A program made the position numbers and the translations under genes. A DNA stretch of 64,000 bases from Stenotrophomonas sp. ASS1 (GTDB lineage Bacteria; Pseudomonadota; Gammaproteobacteria; Xanthomonadales; Xanthomonadaceae): positions 3,926,001-3,990,000 of the forward strand of contig NZ_CP031167.1 of assembly GCF_004346925.1 (NCBI RefSeq), written 5' to 3'. Shown here one piece after another: positions 40,991-50,824 of the stretch. The notes under the pieces were generated by a model. It was not told the origin of the DNA. It made no database searches and was given only the letters and a program-made list of their open reading frames with translations. The first letter of the stretch is position 1; every line of letters starts with the position of its first letter.

Positions 40991-43036
40991 ATGTCCCTGT
41001 CGTTCCGTACCCCTTCCGCGCGCCTGCCGCGCACCCGCCTGGCCTGCGCTCTGGCCACCGCCTGCCTGCTGGCCCTGCCCGGCCTGGCCGCCGCAGAGGC
41101 CAGCGCCGATGCCTCCACCAAGGATCTGGATACCGTGGTGGTCACCGCCTCGGGCAACCAGCAATGGATCAAGGATGCACCGGCCAGCATCAGCGTGATC
41201 AGCCGCGAGGACATCGAGCGCCAGCCGGTGCACGACCTGGCCACCCTGCTCAGCCGCGTGCCGGGCGTGACCGGTGGCCTCAGCGCGGTCGGCGAGCAGT
41301 CCAAGATCAAGCTGCGTGGCATGCCGTCCAATTACACGCTGGTGCTGGTGGACGGCAAGCGCATGGGCAGCTCGGCCTCGACCAACTACCGTCCCGACCT
41401 CGGCCGCCAGGATCTGAACTGGATCTCGCCCGACCAGATCGAACGGATCGAGGTGGTGCGCGGACCAATGTCGTCGCTGTACGGCTCCGACGCCATGGGC
41501 GGCGTGATCAACATCATCACCAAGCGCATCGGTGATGACTGGAACGGCAGCGCCACCCACAGCTATACCCGCCCGGGTGATGGCAAGCGCGGTGATACCC
41601 AGCAGATCGGTGCGACGTTCTCCGGCCCGCTCGGCGAGCGCTTCGGCCTGCGCATCGGTGCCAACAGCATGCGCCGCGACTCGGACCGCTCCAACGGTGG
41701 TGTCTATGGCAATGCCTACGCCGGCGAGAAGGACCGCAATGTCGACGCGCTGCTGCAGTGGAAGCTCAGCGATGCGCAGGAACTGTCGCTGGAAGCCGGC
41801 CACGGCGTGCAGCAGGCCTTCATCGACGCATCGCTGGAAAAGCAGGACGAAGGCGCCTGGGGTGCCAGCGAACTCAAGCGCAGCTCGCTGGCGCTCAACC
41901 ACGATGGCAAGTGGAGCTTCGGCAACTCGAAGCTCAGCGCCTACTGGACCGAGTACAAGAACGACATCGGCGCCACCGGCCGCTCCGAGGCGACCGATAC
42001 GATCATCGAAGGCAGCCTGACCACGCCGTTCACCCTGGGCGTTGAACACCAGTTCGCCGTCGGTGGCCAGTGGAAGCGCCAGGAACTGACCAATACCGAT
42101 ACCATCGGCCGCGCGCCGATCGACTATGCCGGCAATGCCGTCAGCGGCTCCAACCTGGAAGTGGATACCTGGGCACTGTTCGTTGAGGACGAACTGAAGC
42201 TGCACCGCACGCTGGCGCTGACCCTGGGCGCACGCCTGGATCATCATGAGAAGTTCGGCAGCCACGTCAGCCCGCGTGCGTACCTGGTCTGGCACCCGGC
42301 CGAACAGTGGACGATACGTGGTGGCGTCTCCAAGGGCTTCCGCGCGCCCAGCCTGACCGAGAATTCGGCCACCGCGGCCACCCAGTCCGGCGGCCGCGGC
42401 TGCACCTCGCTGATTCCGCTGGGCTATACCCGTGGCGGCTGCTACATGGCCGGCAACCCGGACCTGGACCCGGAAACCAGCACCAACCGCGAGATCGGCA
42501 TCAGCTTCGACAATGACCTGTTCGATGCCGGCCTGACCTACTTCCATACCGACTTCAAGAACAAGATCGAGTACGCGCCCCTGGGCAAGTTCAACGGCAT
42601 CTGGTGGACGCGCATGAGCAACGTGCAGCGCGCGCGCACCAGTGGCATGGAAGGCAACTTCAATGTCCGCTTCGGCGAGCAGTGGCGCTGGCGCACCTCG
42701 GCCACCTGGATGAAGGAAGCCAAGAACCTGACCACCGGCAGGAATCTGATCGATACGCCGGAGTTTTCCGGCTATTCGTCGCTGGACTGGACGCCCAACA
42801 CGGTGTTTTCCAGCAGCCTGTCGGCGCAGTACACCGGCAAGCAGACCGGTACCGCCACGACCTTCCTCAAGGCCTACACCCTGTATGACCTGACCGCAGC
42901 CTGGAACGTCAACGAGGTACTGACCCTGCGCGGCGGCGTCAGCAACCTGGCCGACAAGAAGCTGTATGCGGAAGGCTCCACCGACTACTTCGTGGCCGGG
43001 CGCAGCTACTTCATGAGCATGACCGCGCGGTTCTGA
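40991..43036 (+). CDS. TonB-dependent outer-membrane receptor, CirA/FepA-like
   Basis: A 681-residue receptor: signal peptide (to about residue 35, ending LPGLAAAEA), TonB box region (KDLDTVVVTASG), plug domain (SRVPGVTG, IKLRGMPSNYTLVLVDGKRMG, IERIEVVRGPMSSLYGSDAMGGVINIIT) and a 22-strand barrel ending YFMSMTARF. The plug and length resemble catecholate-siderophore receptors. The ATG at 40991 has GGAAG 5 nt upstream; ATG 40979 is possible. Substrate is unproven. Confidence 0.93.
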   Translation: MSLSFRTPSARLPRTRLACALATACLLALPGLAAAEASADASTKDLDTVVVTASGNQQWIKDAPASISVISREDIERQPVHDLATLLSRVPGVTGGLSAVGEQSKIKLRGMPSNYTLVLVDGKRMGSSASTNYRPDLGRQDLNWISPDQIERIEVVRGPMSSLYGSDAMGGVINIITKRIGDDWNGSATHSYTRPGDGKRGDTQQIGATFSGPLGERFGLRIGANSMRRDSDRSNGGVYGNAYAGEKDRNVDALLQWKLSDAQELSLEAGHGVQQAFIDASLEKQDEGAWGASELKRSSLALNHDGKWSFGNSKLSAYWTEYKNDIGATGRSEATDTIIEGSLTTPFTLGVEHQFAVGGQWKRQELTNTDTIGRAPIDYAGNAVSGSNLEVDTWALFVEDELKLHRTLALTLGARLDHHEKFGSHVSPRAYLVWHPAEQWTIRGGVSKGFRAPSLTENSATAATQSGGRGCTSLIPLGYTRGGCYMAGNPDLDPETSTNREIGISFDNDLFDAGLTYFHTDFKNKIEYAPLGKFNGIWWTRMSNVQRARTSGMEGNFNVRFGEQWRWRTSATWMKEAKNLTTGRNLIDTPEFSGYSSLDWTPNTVFSSSLSAQYTGKQTGTATTFLKAYTLYDLTAAWNVNEVLTLRGGVSNLADKKLYAEGSTDYFVAGRSYFMSMTARF

Positions 43037-43053
43037 CCGGCGGCGCGCGCCGC

Positions 43054-43082
43054 GATCGCGCTGGCAGCACGCCAGCGCGATC
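43054..43082. terminator. Bidirectional hairpin after the TonB receptor gene
   Basis: GATCGCGCTGGC and GCCAGCGCGATC form a 12-bp stem with a 5-nt loop between the convergent receptor gene and the small 43097-43267 gene. There is no T-run. Confidence 0.6.
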
Positions 43083-43096
43083 GGCGGTGTTGCGGA

Positions 43097-43267
43097 TTAC
43101 TCGCTTTCCAGCGCGGCCGCGGCCGCGTTCTGCGTAGCGGCCGTGCGTGCACGGTCCATCGCTACCGCCAGTTGCTGGCGTGCGAGCAGTTGTTGTGCCT
43201 GCACCACTTCAGGTGTCGGCAAGAGCACCGGTCCCGGTGCGTTTTCCGGTATAGCAGGTGTAGTCAT
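43097..43267 (-). CDS. Small hypothetical protein
   Basis: A 56-residue frame starting MTTPAIPENAPG with a near-perfect ribosome-binding site GGAGG 5 nt before the ATG. It is Pro-rich at first, then has an Ala/Gln-rich amphipathic helix (VQAQQLLARQQLAVAMDRAR) and ends AAAALESE. No signal peptide or known motif. The frame extends upstream to 43330, but the ribosome-binding site decides the start. Unknown function. Confidence 0.6.
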   Translation of the reverse strand: MTTPAIPENAPGPVLLPTPEVVQAQQLLARQQLAVAMDRARTAATQNAAAAALESE

Positions 43268-43484
43268 GCAACCTCCATGGACATCCCGCCGCCGCCCGGG
43301 TTCAGCTGGGGCGGCAGCGGAACTGCGCACCCTATCCTAAAAACAAGGCGGATGGGTGACGGTGCGGCGCCCCGCCGCAGGCCTGCACATGCCGGGCGCG
43401 TCACATTTTTGACGGTTGAGGGTAGTTTCCTGAACCGTAGGCCTCGTATCATGTAACCGTTTTCCTACAAGGACGTAATCGTCA

Positions 43485-43871
43485 ATGAACACCGTCGACC
43501 TCTCCCGCTTCAGCCCGAAGTGGCAGTTCCGCTTCAATTTCTTCCAGCAGCACGGCGCTCCGAAGGAGCCGCGCTTCAAGGAAGCCTGGAAGGCGCTGTC
43601 CTTCGGCGACCGCCTCAAGATCAACATCAACTTCTTCGCCTTCTTCTTCGGCTTCATCTACCTGTTCATTCTGGGCATGTGGCGCAAGGCGCTGGTGGTG
43701 ATCGGCATCGGCCTCGTGCTGGGCATCGTGTCCCTGTTCCTGCCGGACATCATCGCGCGCCCGCTGTTCATCGCCATGAACTTCCTGGTTGCCGCCAGCA
43801 CCAACTACAGCTACTACCTGGAGCAGGTGAAGGGCAAAGCCAGCTGGAATCCCTTCGAAGGCATGTTCTGA
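43485..43871 (+). CDS. DUF2628 membrane protein
   Basis: A 128-residue protein. The soluble N-terminus (FSPKWQFRFNFFQQHGAP) is followed by hydrophobic segments (INFFAFFFGFIYLFILGMW, ALVVIGIGLVLGIVSLF, and a third from about residue 85). The RFNFF...PFFFGPFYLF-like pattern is that of DUF2628. Function is unknown. It stands alone, with a hairpin terminator shared with the convergent chemoreceptor. Confidence 0.82.
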   Translation: MNTVDLSRFSPKWQFRFNFFQQHGAPKEPRFKEAWKALSFGDRLKININFFAFFFGFIYLFILGMWRKALVVIGIGLVLGIVSLFLPDIIARPLFIAMNFLVAASTNYSYYLEQVKGKASWNPFEGMF

Positions 43872-43917
43872 CGCGATGCTGCCGCCGCACTCCGGCCTGG
43901 CATAGCATCAAGCAGAA

Positions 43918-43951
43918 ATGAAGACGCCCGGCCTTGGCCGGGCGTCTTCAT
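43918..43951. terminator. Bidirectional terminator hairpin
   Basis: ATGAAGACGCCCGGCC (43918-43933) and its exact complement (43936-43951) form a 16-bp stem with a TT loop between the convergent DUF2628 and chemoreceptor genes. Confidence 0.7.
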
Positions 43952-43966
43952 GTGCGCGCAACAGGA

Positions 43967-46498
43967 TCAGGCCGCGCGGCGGACCGTAGCCACCGGCTCG
44001 GCCTGCAGGCGGAAGCGCGAGACCGCCACCGCCAGCTGCTCGGCCTGTTCTTCCATTGCGCGCGCAGCGGCACTGGCTTCTTCCACCAGCGCGGCGTTCT
44101 GCTGGGTGGTCTCGTCCATCTGCACCACGGTCTGGTTGACCTGCTCGATGCCCGCCGACTGCTCGCGCGAGGCTGCCGAGATCTCGGCCATGATCTCGTT
44201 CACTCGGCCGACCTGGCCGACGATTTCCTGCATGGTGCGGCCCGCGCCGTGCACCAGCTGCGCACCGGCACCGACCTGCGCCACCGAGGCGTCGATCAGC
44301 TCCTTGATCTCCTTGGCCGCGCCTGCCGAGCGCTGGGCCAGCGCACGCACTTCGCTGGCGACCACGGCGAATCCGCGGCCCTGTTCGCCGGCACGCGCCG
44401 CTTCCACCGCCGCGTTCAACGCCAGGATGTTGGTCTGGAACGCGATGCCATCGATTACCGAAATGATCTCGGCAATGCGCTGCGAGGAGGCCTCGATCTG
44501 TTCCATGGTCTGCACCACCTGGCTGACCACCTGCCCGCCTTCGCTGGCCACGCCCGCCGCGGAGCCGGCCAGGGTGTTGGCCTGCAGCGCGTGGTCGGCA
44601 TTCTGGCGCACCGTGGAGGTCAGCTCTTCCATCGAGGCCGCGGTCTCTTCCAGGTTCGCCGCCTGCTGCTCGGTGCGGCGCGACAGGTCACTGTTGCCGG
44701 CGGCAATCTCACCCGCCGCCAGGCGGATGCTGGCCGCCGACTGCTGGATCTGGCCAACGATCTGGGTCAGCTGCTGCACGGTGCTGTTGGCATCGTCGCG
44801 CATCACCGCGAACACGCCGTGGAAGTCGCCCTGCATGCGCGCGCTGAGGTCGCCTGCGGCAATCGCGCGCAGCAGCGTCGACAGCTCGGCCAGGTTGTGG
44901 TCGCTGACCTGCATCATGGTGTTGAGGGTTTCCACCATGCGGCGGAAGTCGTGGTCGAAGCGCAGCGTGTCGCCGCGCACCGCGAAATCGCCGGCCGCTG
45001 CGGCGGCGGCCAGCTGCTGGATCTGATCGTTGATCGCCGCCAGGTTGCTCTTGGTGGTGGCCATTGCAGCGGTGAACACTGCCTTCTCGCCCGGCAGCGC
45101 TTCCATGTCCACGCTCAGGTCACCCACCGCATAGCGCTGCATCACGTCGACCAGGCGCTGGGTGACGGCGTTGCTGGAGGCCACCAGCTGGTTGCTGTCA
45201 GCCACCATCCGGCCGTACTCACCCGGGAACGCCGAGGCGTCCATGCGGTAGCTGATTTCACCGGCGTCATGGCGACGCGCCATTTCCGCCTGCGCCGCCA
45301 TCACCGACTGCAGCTGCCCCCGCATGCCCTGCATCGCGTCCAGCAGGCGGCCCACTTCGTCGTTGCTGCGTGCCGGCAGGGTGCTGTCCAGCTTGCCCGC
45401 GGCGACGTCGCCGGCCACGCGCACGGCTTCGGCCAGTGGGCGGATCGCCAACCGGCGCAGCAGCACATAGACACCGGCACTCAGCGTCAGCGCGGCCACC
45501 ACACCAACCAGCAGGGTCAGCCACAGCAGCTGGCGCGCCTCGGCCACGATCACCGCGTGCGGCATCACCACACCCAGTGCAAAGCGCTGCGGCGCATCGC
45601 CCACACGCAGCGGCACGTATACGCGCACGTTGCCGGCGGCATCCGGAGTGAAGGCTTCGAACCGGCGGTCGGCGGCGATGTCTGCCAGCATGCTGCGGGT
45701 CAATGCGTCGCCACGCGGCTTGCCGATTTCGGCGGCATTGGCCGAGGCCAGCACCACGCCATTTGGCGAGAGCAGTTCGACGCGCCCGGCGCCCATCGGC
45801 TTCAGCGTGGCCAGGTGCTTCTGCAGCGCCGCCAGCGAGAAGTCCACAGTGAATACACCGAGGAACCGGCCGTTTTCGATGATCGGCGTGCTCAGCGTGC
45901 TCATCAGCACCTGCTGGCCACCGATGTCGTAGGCGTAGGGCTCGCTTACCTTCGCCAGCTTGTCGCGGCTGGGCACCATGTACCAGTCACCGGAGCCACT
46001 GGCCGTCTCGGTGTAGTCGGTCATCGTCGACTGCTGCGGCTTGCCATCGTGCCAGGCCCAGTAGCTCATGTAACGACCGGTGGCATCGTGCGCTTCAGTG
46101 TTGACGAACTCGGCATCCTTGCCATCGAAGGCGTCGGCCTCCCACATGGTGCTCTTGCCCAGCCACTCGGGGTGGGTGCGCAGCTGCTCGCCCAGCACGG
46201 CAGCCAGGCTGGCACGGTCCGGAACATCGCCGCGCGCGCGCTGGGCGAGCACGGCCTCGACCATGGCGTCGTTGCTGGCAAAGGCGGTGCCCAGATCGGC
46301 CGCGACCTGGCGGGCTTCGGCGGTGGCTTCGCTGGCCATGGTCTGGCGCGAGGCGTCGATCAGGCTGGCGCTGGCCTGGCGGTAGATCAGGAACGCAGTC
46401 AGGCCGAAGCACAGCAGCGCGATCGCAGCGGTGCCCAGCATCAGCTTGTGGGCGATGCTGCCCGGGCGGCGGGCAGCGGCGGAACGGGGAGAAGGCAT
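43967..46498 (-). CDS. Methyl-accepting chemotaxis protein with Cache-type sensor
   Basis: An 843-residue chemoreceptor. Transmembrane helix 1 (about 18-40), a large periplasmic Cache-like domain (about 45-350), transmembrane helix 2 ([23 protein letters not shown]), HAMP regions, and a cytoplasmic signalling hairpin with the universal tip [29 protein letters not shown]. It lacks a C-terminal NWETF-type CheR tether. The start at 46498 ([11 protein letters not shown]) is preferred over the open frame to 46612. No other chemotaxis genes are adjacent. Confidence 0.93.
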   Translation of the reverse strand: MPSPRSAAARRPGSIAHKLMLGTAAIALLCFGLTAFLIYRQASASLIDASRQTMASEATAEARQVAADLGTAFASNDAMVEAVLAQRARGDVPDRASLAAVLGEQLRTHPEWLGKSTMWEADAFDGKDAEFVNTEAHDATGRYMSYWAWHDGKPQQSTMTDYTETASGSGDWYMVPSRDKLAKVSEPYAYDIGGQQVLMSTLSTPIIENGRFLGVFTVDFSLAALQKHLATLKPMGAGRVELLSPNGVVLASANAAEIGKPRGDALTRSMLADIAADRRFEAFTPDAAGNVRVYVPLRVGDAPQRFALGVVMPHAVIVAEARQLLWLTLLVGVVAALTLSAGVYVLLRRLAIRPLAEAVRVAGDVAAGKLDSTLPARSNDEVGRLLDAMQGMRGQLQSVMAAQAEMARRHDAGEISYRMDASAFPGEYGRMVADSNQLVASSNAVTQRLVDVMQRYAVGDLSVDMEALPGEKAVFTAAMATTKSNLAAINDQIQQLAAAAAAGDFAVRGDTLRFDHDFRRMVETLNTMMQVSDHNLAELSTLLRAIAAGDLSARMQGDFHGVFAVMRDDANSTVQQLTQIVGQIQQSAASIRLAAGEIAAGNSDLSRRTEQQAANLEETAASMEELTSTVRQNADHALQANTLAGSAAGVASEGGQVVSQVVQTMEQIEASSQRIAEIISVIDGIAFQTNILALNAAVEAARAGEQGRGFAVVASEVRALAQRSAGAAKEIKELIDASVAQVGAGAQLVHGAGRTMQEIVGQVGRVNEIMAEISAASREQSAGIEQVNQTVVQMDETTQQNAALVEEASAAARAMEEQAEQLAVAVSRFRLQAEPVATVRRAA

Positions 46499-46708
46499 GG
46501 AAGGATCCGCAAGGCAGTTCAGGACGACCGGCACCGCGAGGGCACCGCGCAGGTGCGCGATCCGTCGCGCAGGCCACCGGCCGCCGGGACACGCCCGGCG
46601 CTGGAAGCGCACCGGGTTAGCGGCCGCCTGCGAACGAGGTTGAGGCGGTTCATCTGCACATTCATGAACCTGCTCAGGGTCGGGTCAGGAACCCGCCCCG
46701 CTGCCGCC

Positions 46709-47602
46709 CTATTCGGCCACGCGGTCCTTGATCCATTCGGCCCGCGGCAGCACCTCGATGCTGCCAACCGCGTACTGCTGCAGCACGTCGTCCGGGCCGA
46801 AGCGCGGCTGCCAGCCCAATGTGCGGCGCATCAGTGCACTGTCGTAGACGCGGTCAATGCTCAGCGGCAGCGGCCAGCCACGGCGCTCGAACTCGGCCAG
46901 CAACTGCGGGGCGCGGCGGGCCAGCACCCTGCGGGGCTGGGTCGCCAGTTCCAGGCAATCCTCACGCAGGAACGGCGTCGGTGCGCAGGCAATGTAGCGT
47001 GCGAAGGCAGCGCCCTCATCGTGCAGCAGCGCGGCATGTGCGCTGGCCACGTCGCGCGCGTCGATGCCGCGGTGCAGGCGGAACATCGCCATCCGCTCCG
47101 GTGGCTCGGGGAAACAGCGGGCCATGCGCAGCACGCGCACGCTGAAGCCCGGCGCCGCAGCGGCTTCAGCCAATGCCTCGGCCTGCAGCTTGCTGCGATG
47201 GTAGATGGTGCGTGGCAGCGGCTCGGTATCTTCATCGATCCAGCGGCAACCGCCCGCCACCACCGCATGGCCATACAGCGCCGTGGTGCTGGTCAGCACG
47301 AAGCGGCGTGCACCGGCCTCGCGGGCAGCCTGCAACAGGTGTGCAGTCGCCTCCACATTGATCTGCTGGAATACCGCATCCGGCACCAGGCCGACATGGG
47401 GTGCGTGCAGGGCGGCGGTATGGATCACCGCGTCGACGCCCTGCACTGCCCGCATCACGGCCTGACGATCGGTGACATCGGCAATGATGCGGGTGGTGGC
47501 GAATGGGCTGCGATCCAGCCCCACCACTTCGTGGGCCGCCGCCAGCGCGCCGAAGATCGCACGCCCGATCCGCCCGGAACTGCCGGTCAACAGAATCTTC
47601 AT
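46709..47602 (-). CDS. NAD-dependent epimerase/dehydratase
   Basis: A 297-residue extended short-chain dehydrogenase: Rossmann motif LLTGSSGRIGRAIF at the N-terminus, VIHTAALHAPHVG, and the active-site YHRSKLQAEAL (YxxxK). It probably acts on a nucleotide sugar or related substrate; no sugar operon is next to it. The ATG at 47602 (MKILLTG) is preferred to 47611. Confidence 0.88.
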   Translation of the reverse strand: MKILLTGSSGRIGRAIFGALAAAHEVVGLDRSPFATTRIIADVTDRQAVMRAVQGVDAVIHTAALHAPHVGLVPDAVFQQINVEATAHLLQAAREAGARRFVLTSTTALYGHAVVAGGCRWIDEDTEPLPRTIYHRSKLQAEALAEAAAAPGFSVRVLRMARCFPEPPERMAMFRLHRGIDARDVASAHAALLHDEGAAFARYIACAPTPFLREDCLELATQPRRVLARRAPQLLAEFERRGWPLPLSIDRVYDSALMRRTLGWQPRFGPDDVLQQYAVGSIEVLPRAEWIKDRVAE

Positions 47603-47700
47603 TGAGTCCATTCACTCGAAGCGCCCGGGAACTACCGGGATGCATCGATTCTAGGCACGCTGCATGTCGTCTGCGATAGGGCGTGGTTGCAATTGTGCGT

Positions 47701-48612
47701 TCATTCTGGCGATACCGATTGGGCCAGCAGCTGGCGGGCGACAAACAGCGGATCGTCACCGCCTGCTGCGTCAGGTGTGACGCCGGTGCGTTCCCAGTTG
47801 GTTCCGGTGCGGAGGTTGATCGGCTGCCGGTCGGGAACGCTGATCTGATAGCCATCCGGCAGCAGCACAGGATCATCGAACATATGTGCCGCGCCGCCAC
47901 TTCGACTACCAACGACACGTGCCCGCCCCTGCGCCTGCAGCGAGTACGCGACGAATTCGGCGGCCGACCCGGTGCGGCGGTCGATCAGCACCACCAGCGG
48001 CTTCAGGTACAGCCCCAGGCTCGCCGGTGGCAACGGTACCGGACTGCGCTGGCCACGGCGTTGCAGTGACTGCACCTGGGTGATCTCCGCCGCCAGCAGG
48101 GTCCGCACCAGCAGGTCCGCACTGCCGTCATCGCCACCACCGTTCTGGCGCAGGTCCAGCACCAGGCCATCGGTGTCGGCCAGCAGGGTGAAGGCCGCGG
48201 CCAGCTTCGGCCGGGCCAGATCGAGCGGATAGAAGGTGCTCAGGCGCAGGTAACCGATGTTGCCTTCCAGCACCCGCACCTCGCGCACGCCCGCACCATT
48301 GCTGCGCGCATCCGCGCGCCAAGCCATCAGCCAGTCGTCCTGGCCGGCGCGGGCATCCACCCGCTCGACATGGAAGTGGCCATCGAACACGTCCAGATCC
48401 TGGTTCAAGCGTGCGCTGAACGCCTTGGGGTCCGCGCAGCTGTCCACATAGCGCTGCTGGGTGGACCAGCCGCGCACGGCCTCGGCAATGCGCGCGCCTT
48501 CGGCCACGTCCAGGTACTGCGCCTGTATCGCCGTGGCCGCCGCCTGCAGCACCGCGTCCTGGGCCGGGCAGGACGCCGCCAGCAGCGCGCCCAGCATCCA
48601 CGAAACCGCCAT
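47701..48612 (-). CDS. S41-family peptidase, secreted
   Basis: A 303-residue protein with a signal peptide (to about residue 18, LLAASCPAQ) and the C-terminal processing protease/tricorn core: GNIGYLRLSTFYP, GLVLDLRQNGGGDDGSADLLV, and DRRTGSAAEFVAYSLQ with the probable catalytic Ser. The PDZ domain of CtpA is absent, as in retinol-binding-protein-3-like S41 enzymes. It is divergent from a MarR regulator with a shared palindromic operator. Confidence 0.88.
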   Translation of the reverse strand: MAVSWMLGALLAASCPAQDAVLQAAATAIQAQYLDVAEGARIAEAVRGWSTQQRYVDSCADPKAFSARLNQDLDVFDGHFHVERVDARAGQDDWLMAWRADARSNGAGVREVRVLEGNIGYLRLSTFYPLDLARPKLAAAFTLLADTDGLVLDLRQNGGGDDGSADLLVRTLLAAEITQVQSLQRRGQRSPVPLPPASLGLYLKPLVVLIDRRTGSAAEFVAYSLQAQGRARVVGSRSGGAAHMFDDPVLLPDGYQISVPDRQPINLRTGTNWERTGVTPDAAGGDDPLFVARQLLAQSVSPE

Positions 48613-48628
48613 GACCGCACCCCATGTT

Positions 48629-48656
48629 GATGATATGTAAGTGCTTATATATCATC
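48629..48656. promoter_or_regulatory. Palindromic operator between S41 peptidase and MarR genes
   Basis: GATGATAT (48629-48636) and ATATCATC (48649-48656) form a 28-bp near-perfect palindrome with inner GTAAG/CTTAT. It is strikingly AT-rich for this genome and ends 6 bp before the MarR start codon, which suits autorepression and control of the divergent peptidase. Confidence 0.75.
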
Positions 48657-48662
48657 GCCAAC

Positions 48663-49127
48663 ATGGATCTCCAACATGCCACCCTGGGAACACTGCTGCG
48701 GGCCCTGCTCGACCAGCTCGACCCGGCGGTCGAGCAGGCCTACCGCGACCTGAAACTGGACTACCGGCCGCGCTACACCCCGGTGCTGCGCACGCTGATG
48801 GCGCAGGGACCCTGCCGCATCAAGGATCTCGCACTGGCCTGCGGGCTCAGCCATTCGGCGCTCAGCCAGACGGTTTCAGCAATGGTGCGCGACGGCTGGC
48901 TGCACGCTGCGGTCGGTGAAGACAGCCGCGAGCGCATCCTGCAGTTGAGCCCGCGCGCGCTGCAGGCGTTGCCGGCGCTGCAGGCGCAGTGGCAGGCCAC
49001 GGCACGCGCGGCGCGCAGCCTCGATGCCGATCTTGGACAGTCATTGGAGCAGGTGCTGCGCGAGGCACTGCAGGCGCTTGAACAGCGGCCGTTCGCGCAG
49101 CGACTGCGTGGCACGCCCCAACGCTGA
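48663..49127 (+). CDS. MarR-family transcriptional regulator
   Basis: A 154-residue winged-helix protein: GPCRIKDLALACGLSHSALSQTVSAMVRDGWL is the helix-turn-helix, followed by the wing with DSRERILQLSPRA. The long Ala/Gln-rich C-terminal helix would dimerise. The start at 48663 (MDLQHATLG) leaves the operator palindrome untranslated. Its likely targets are itself and the divergent S41 peptidase. Confidence 0.88.
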   Translation: MDLQHATLGTLLRALLDQLDPAVEQAYRDLKLDYRPRYTPVLRTLMAQGPCRIKDLALACGLSHSALSQTVSAMVRDGWLHAAVGEDSRERILQLSPRALQALPALQAQWQATARAARSLDADLGQSLEQVLREALQALEQRPFAQRLRGTPQR

Positions 49128-49132
49128 GGCGC

Positions 49133-50617
49133 TTACTGCTCGGCCGCCATCTCGATTTCACTGAGGAACGTCCAGCTGCCATTGGCCAACCGCAGCTCCA
49201 GCGTGCGGCACTGCGCGGCAAGCGGCGCGGCGTTGCCCAGCACGTATTCCTCTTCGGTCGAACCGCTCAGTCCGGCCTGGGGGAATGGCGCCGACAGCAC
49301 ACCGATCTTCACCGCAGCGGCGCCCGGCTCGGCACACATCACCTCCACAGCTGTCGGCGTGACGATGCCCCACGCCGGGCGGGTCATCGTATGCAGGCCG
49401 ATCCAGTCCACCCGCCGGCGCTGGCCCAGGTCGATGGTGATGCTGGCGTTGCCATGCACGCCTACCCAGCCTGCATCCATCGGGTTGCGCGGATCCCCCA
49501 CGCGGCGATCGAACAGCTCGTGGCCACTGCTGTCCGGATATTTCGCATCCGGTGCCACGCTGTAGCTGTACGTGGTCTGCACCGGATCGACGAGGTAGGA
49601 CGCGCCGAGCCCATACAGCCCGCGATAGGTGTTCATCAACCGCGGAGATTCGGCATAGCCCTGGCCGGGGCCGACCACCTCGGACATGTGGTACTGGTTG
49701 AGCCAGGCAACGCGCTTGCCGGCCGAACGCGCGCTCCACAACTGCTGGTTGATGCGCTGCACCGACGCGGAGCGATAGGCACCGGACAATCCGTTGCCGG
49801 TTTCCAGGAACAAGGGACTGCCATGGTTGAACAGTTCGATGTCGGCCCACAGGCCGCTGGCCCCCAGCGCCGCCGACAGCGCCTCGTAATACGCCTCGGT
49901 GGAATGACCCGGGCGATCCCACTGGAACAGGCGTGCATGCGAGGCGGCGCCGATGCCGTCCTGCCAGATCTGCACATCCACGCCGGTGGCCGTACGGAAC
50001 TGTGCAGCAGCCCGGCCCACGCTGGCCGGATCCACGCTGGATGACGCCAGGTAGGGGGCCACCATCACCGGCCGCGCGGGCGTACTGCCTTTGAGCGCCG
50101 TCACGATCGCACGGTAGAACGGCGCGCGATCAGCCGGCACCTGTGCTGGCTCGTCGGTGATGTACCAGCCAGCGAACGCCGGATGCGATCCGTACTGTTG
50201 GCCCAGCTGGGCCAGCGACTGCGCCGCATCCTGTGCCACGGCCGTTGCGTTCTGCCCCTGCCAGAAGGTGGCGCACTGCCCCGAGCTGTAGGTGGTGCCG
50301 ACCACGACCTTCATGCCGCGCACGGCCGCCGCATCGAGCACGGTGCCGAGCTTGCCGGGAAAGCCGGCAATCCATTCGAAATCCTGCACGCCGCTGGCGC
50401 AGCCGACGCCGGCACGGGTGGCACGCACCTGACCGAGGATGATCGTGTCGTTGCCCAGGTCCTGCAACTCATCCAGGAACAGCGGCAACTGCGCGGCCGG
50501 AAGTTGTTCGTCGCTGCCCGAATAGCCGACGTGGACAAAGCTGCCGGACAACAGGGGGCTGGCCGCATGGACGGGGGCGGTACAGGCCAGCACTGCGATC
50601 AAGCCAATCCTGTTCAT
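49133..50617 (-). CDS. Secreted DUF4434 protein with C-terminal beta-domain
   Basis: A 494-residue protein with signal peptide MNRIGLIAVLACTAPVHAA. Residues about 25-330 form a TIM-barrel-like DUF4434 domain (FLDELQDLGNDTIILGQVRA, HPAFAGWYITDEPAQ, WADIELFNHGSPLF), which resembles glycoside hydrolases. The last 130 residues look like a discoidin-type carbohydrate-binding domain (VDWIGLHTMTRPAWGI, LELRLANGSWTFLSEIEM). It is probably a periplasmic or secreted glycan-acting enzyme; the substrate is unknown. Confidence 0.8.
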   Translation of the reverse strand: MNRIGLIAVLACTAPVHAASPLLSGSFVHVGYSGSDEQLPAAQLPLFLDELQDLGNDTIILGQVRATRAGVGCASGVQDFEWIAGFPGKLGTVLDAAAVRGMKVVVGTTYSSGQCATFWQGQNATAVAQDAAQSLAQLGQQYGSHPAFAGWYITDEPAQVPADRAPFYRAIVTALKGSTPARPVMVAPYLASSSVDPASVGRAAAQFRTATGVDVQIWQDGIGAASHARLFQWDRPGHSTEAYYEALSAALGASGLWADIELFNHGSPLFLETGNGLSGAYRSASVQRINQQLWSARSAGKRVAWLNQYHMSEVVGPGQGYAESPRLMNTYRGLYGLGASYLVDPVQTTYSYSVAPDAKYPDSSGHELFDRRVGDPRNPMDAGWVGVHGNASITIDLGQRRRVDWIGLHTMTRPAWGIVTPTAVEVMCAEPGAAAVKIGVLSAPFPQAGLSGSTEEEYVLGNAAPLAAQCRTLELRLANGSWTFLSEIEMAAEQ

Positions 50618-50824
50618 GTTCTACGTCCCTGTCGTGGCCAGGCGAGTGGCGTTGTTGCGCATCCTATCAACAGCAACGGTGGCCCCATCACGATCATCGA
50701 CAACGCTGCGCAATCGCCGACTTCAGCTGCCCCCGCAGCAGCGCACGTGCAATGCCGATTCAAGCGGTTGATTCATTCATCTGCGTGATCGAGCCTGCGC
50801 GCTCCTTCCCCTGGAATACTCCTC

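Noticed and set aside
43934..47605. A 1223-codon open frame on the plus strand
   Set aside because: It lies antisense to the chemoreceptor and epimerase genes and has the low-complexity His/Arg/Gly/Gln composition of a GC-codon shadow.
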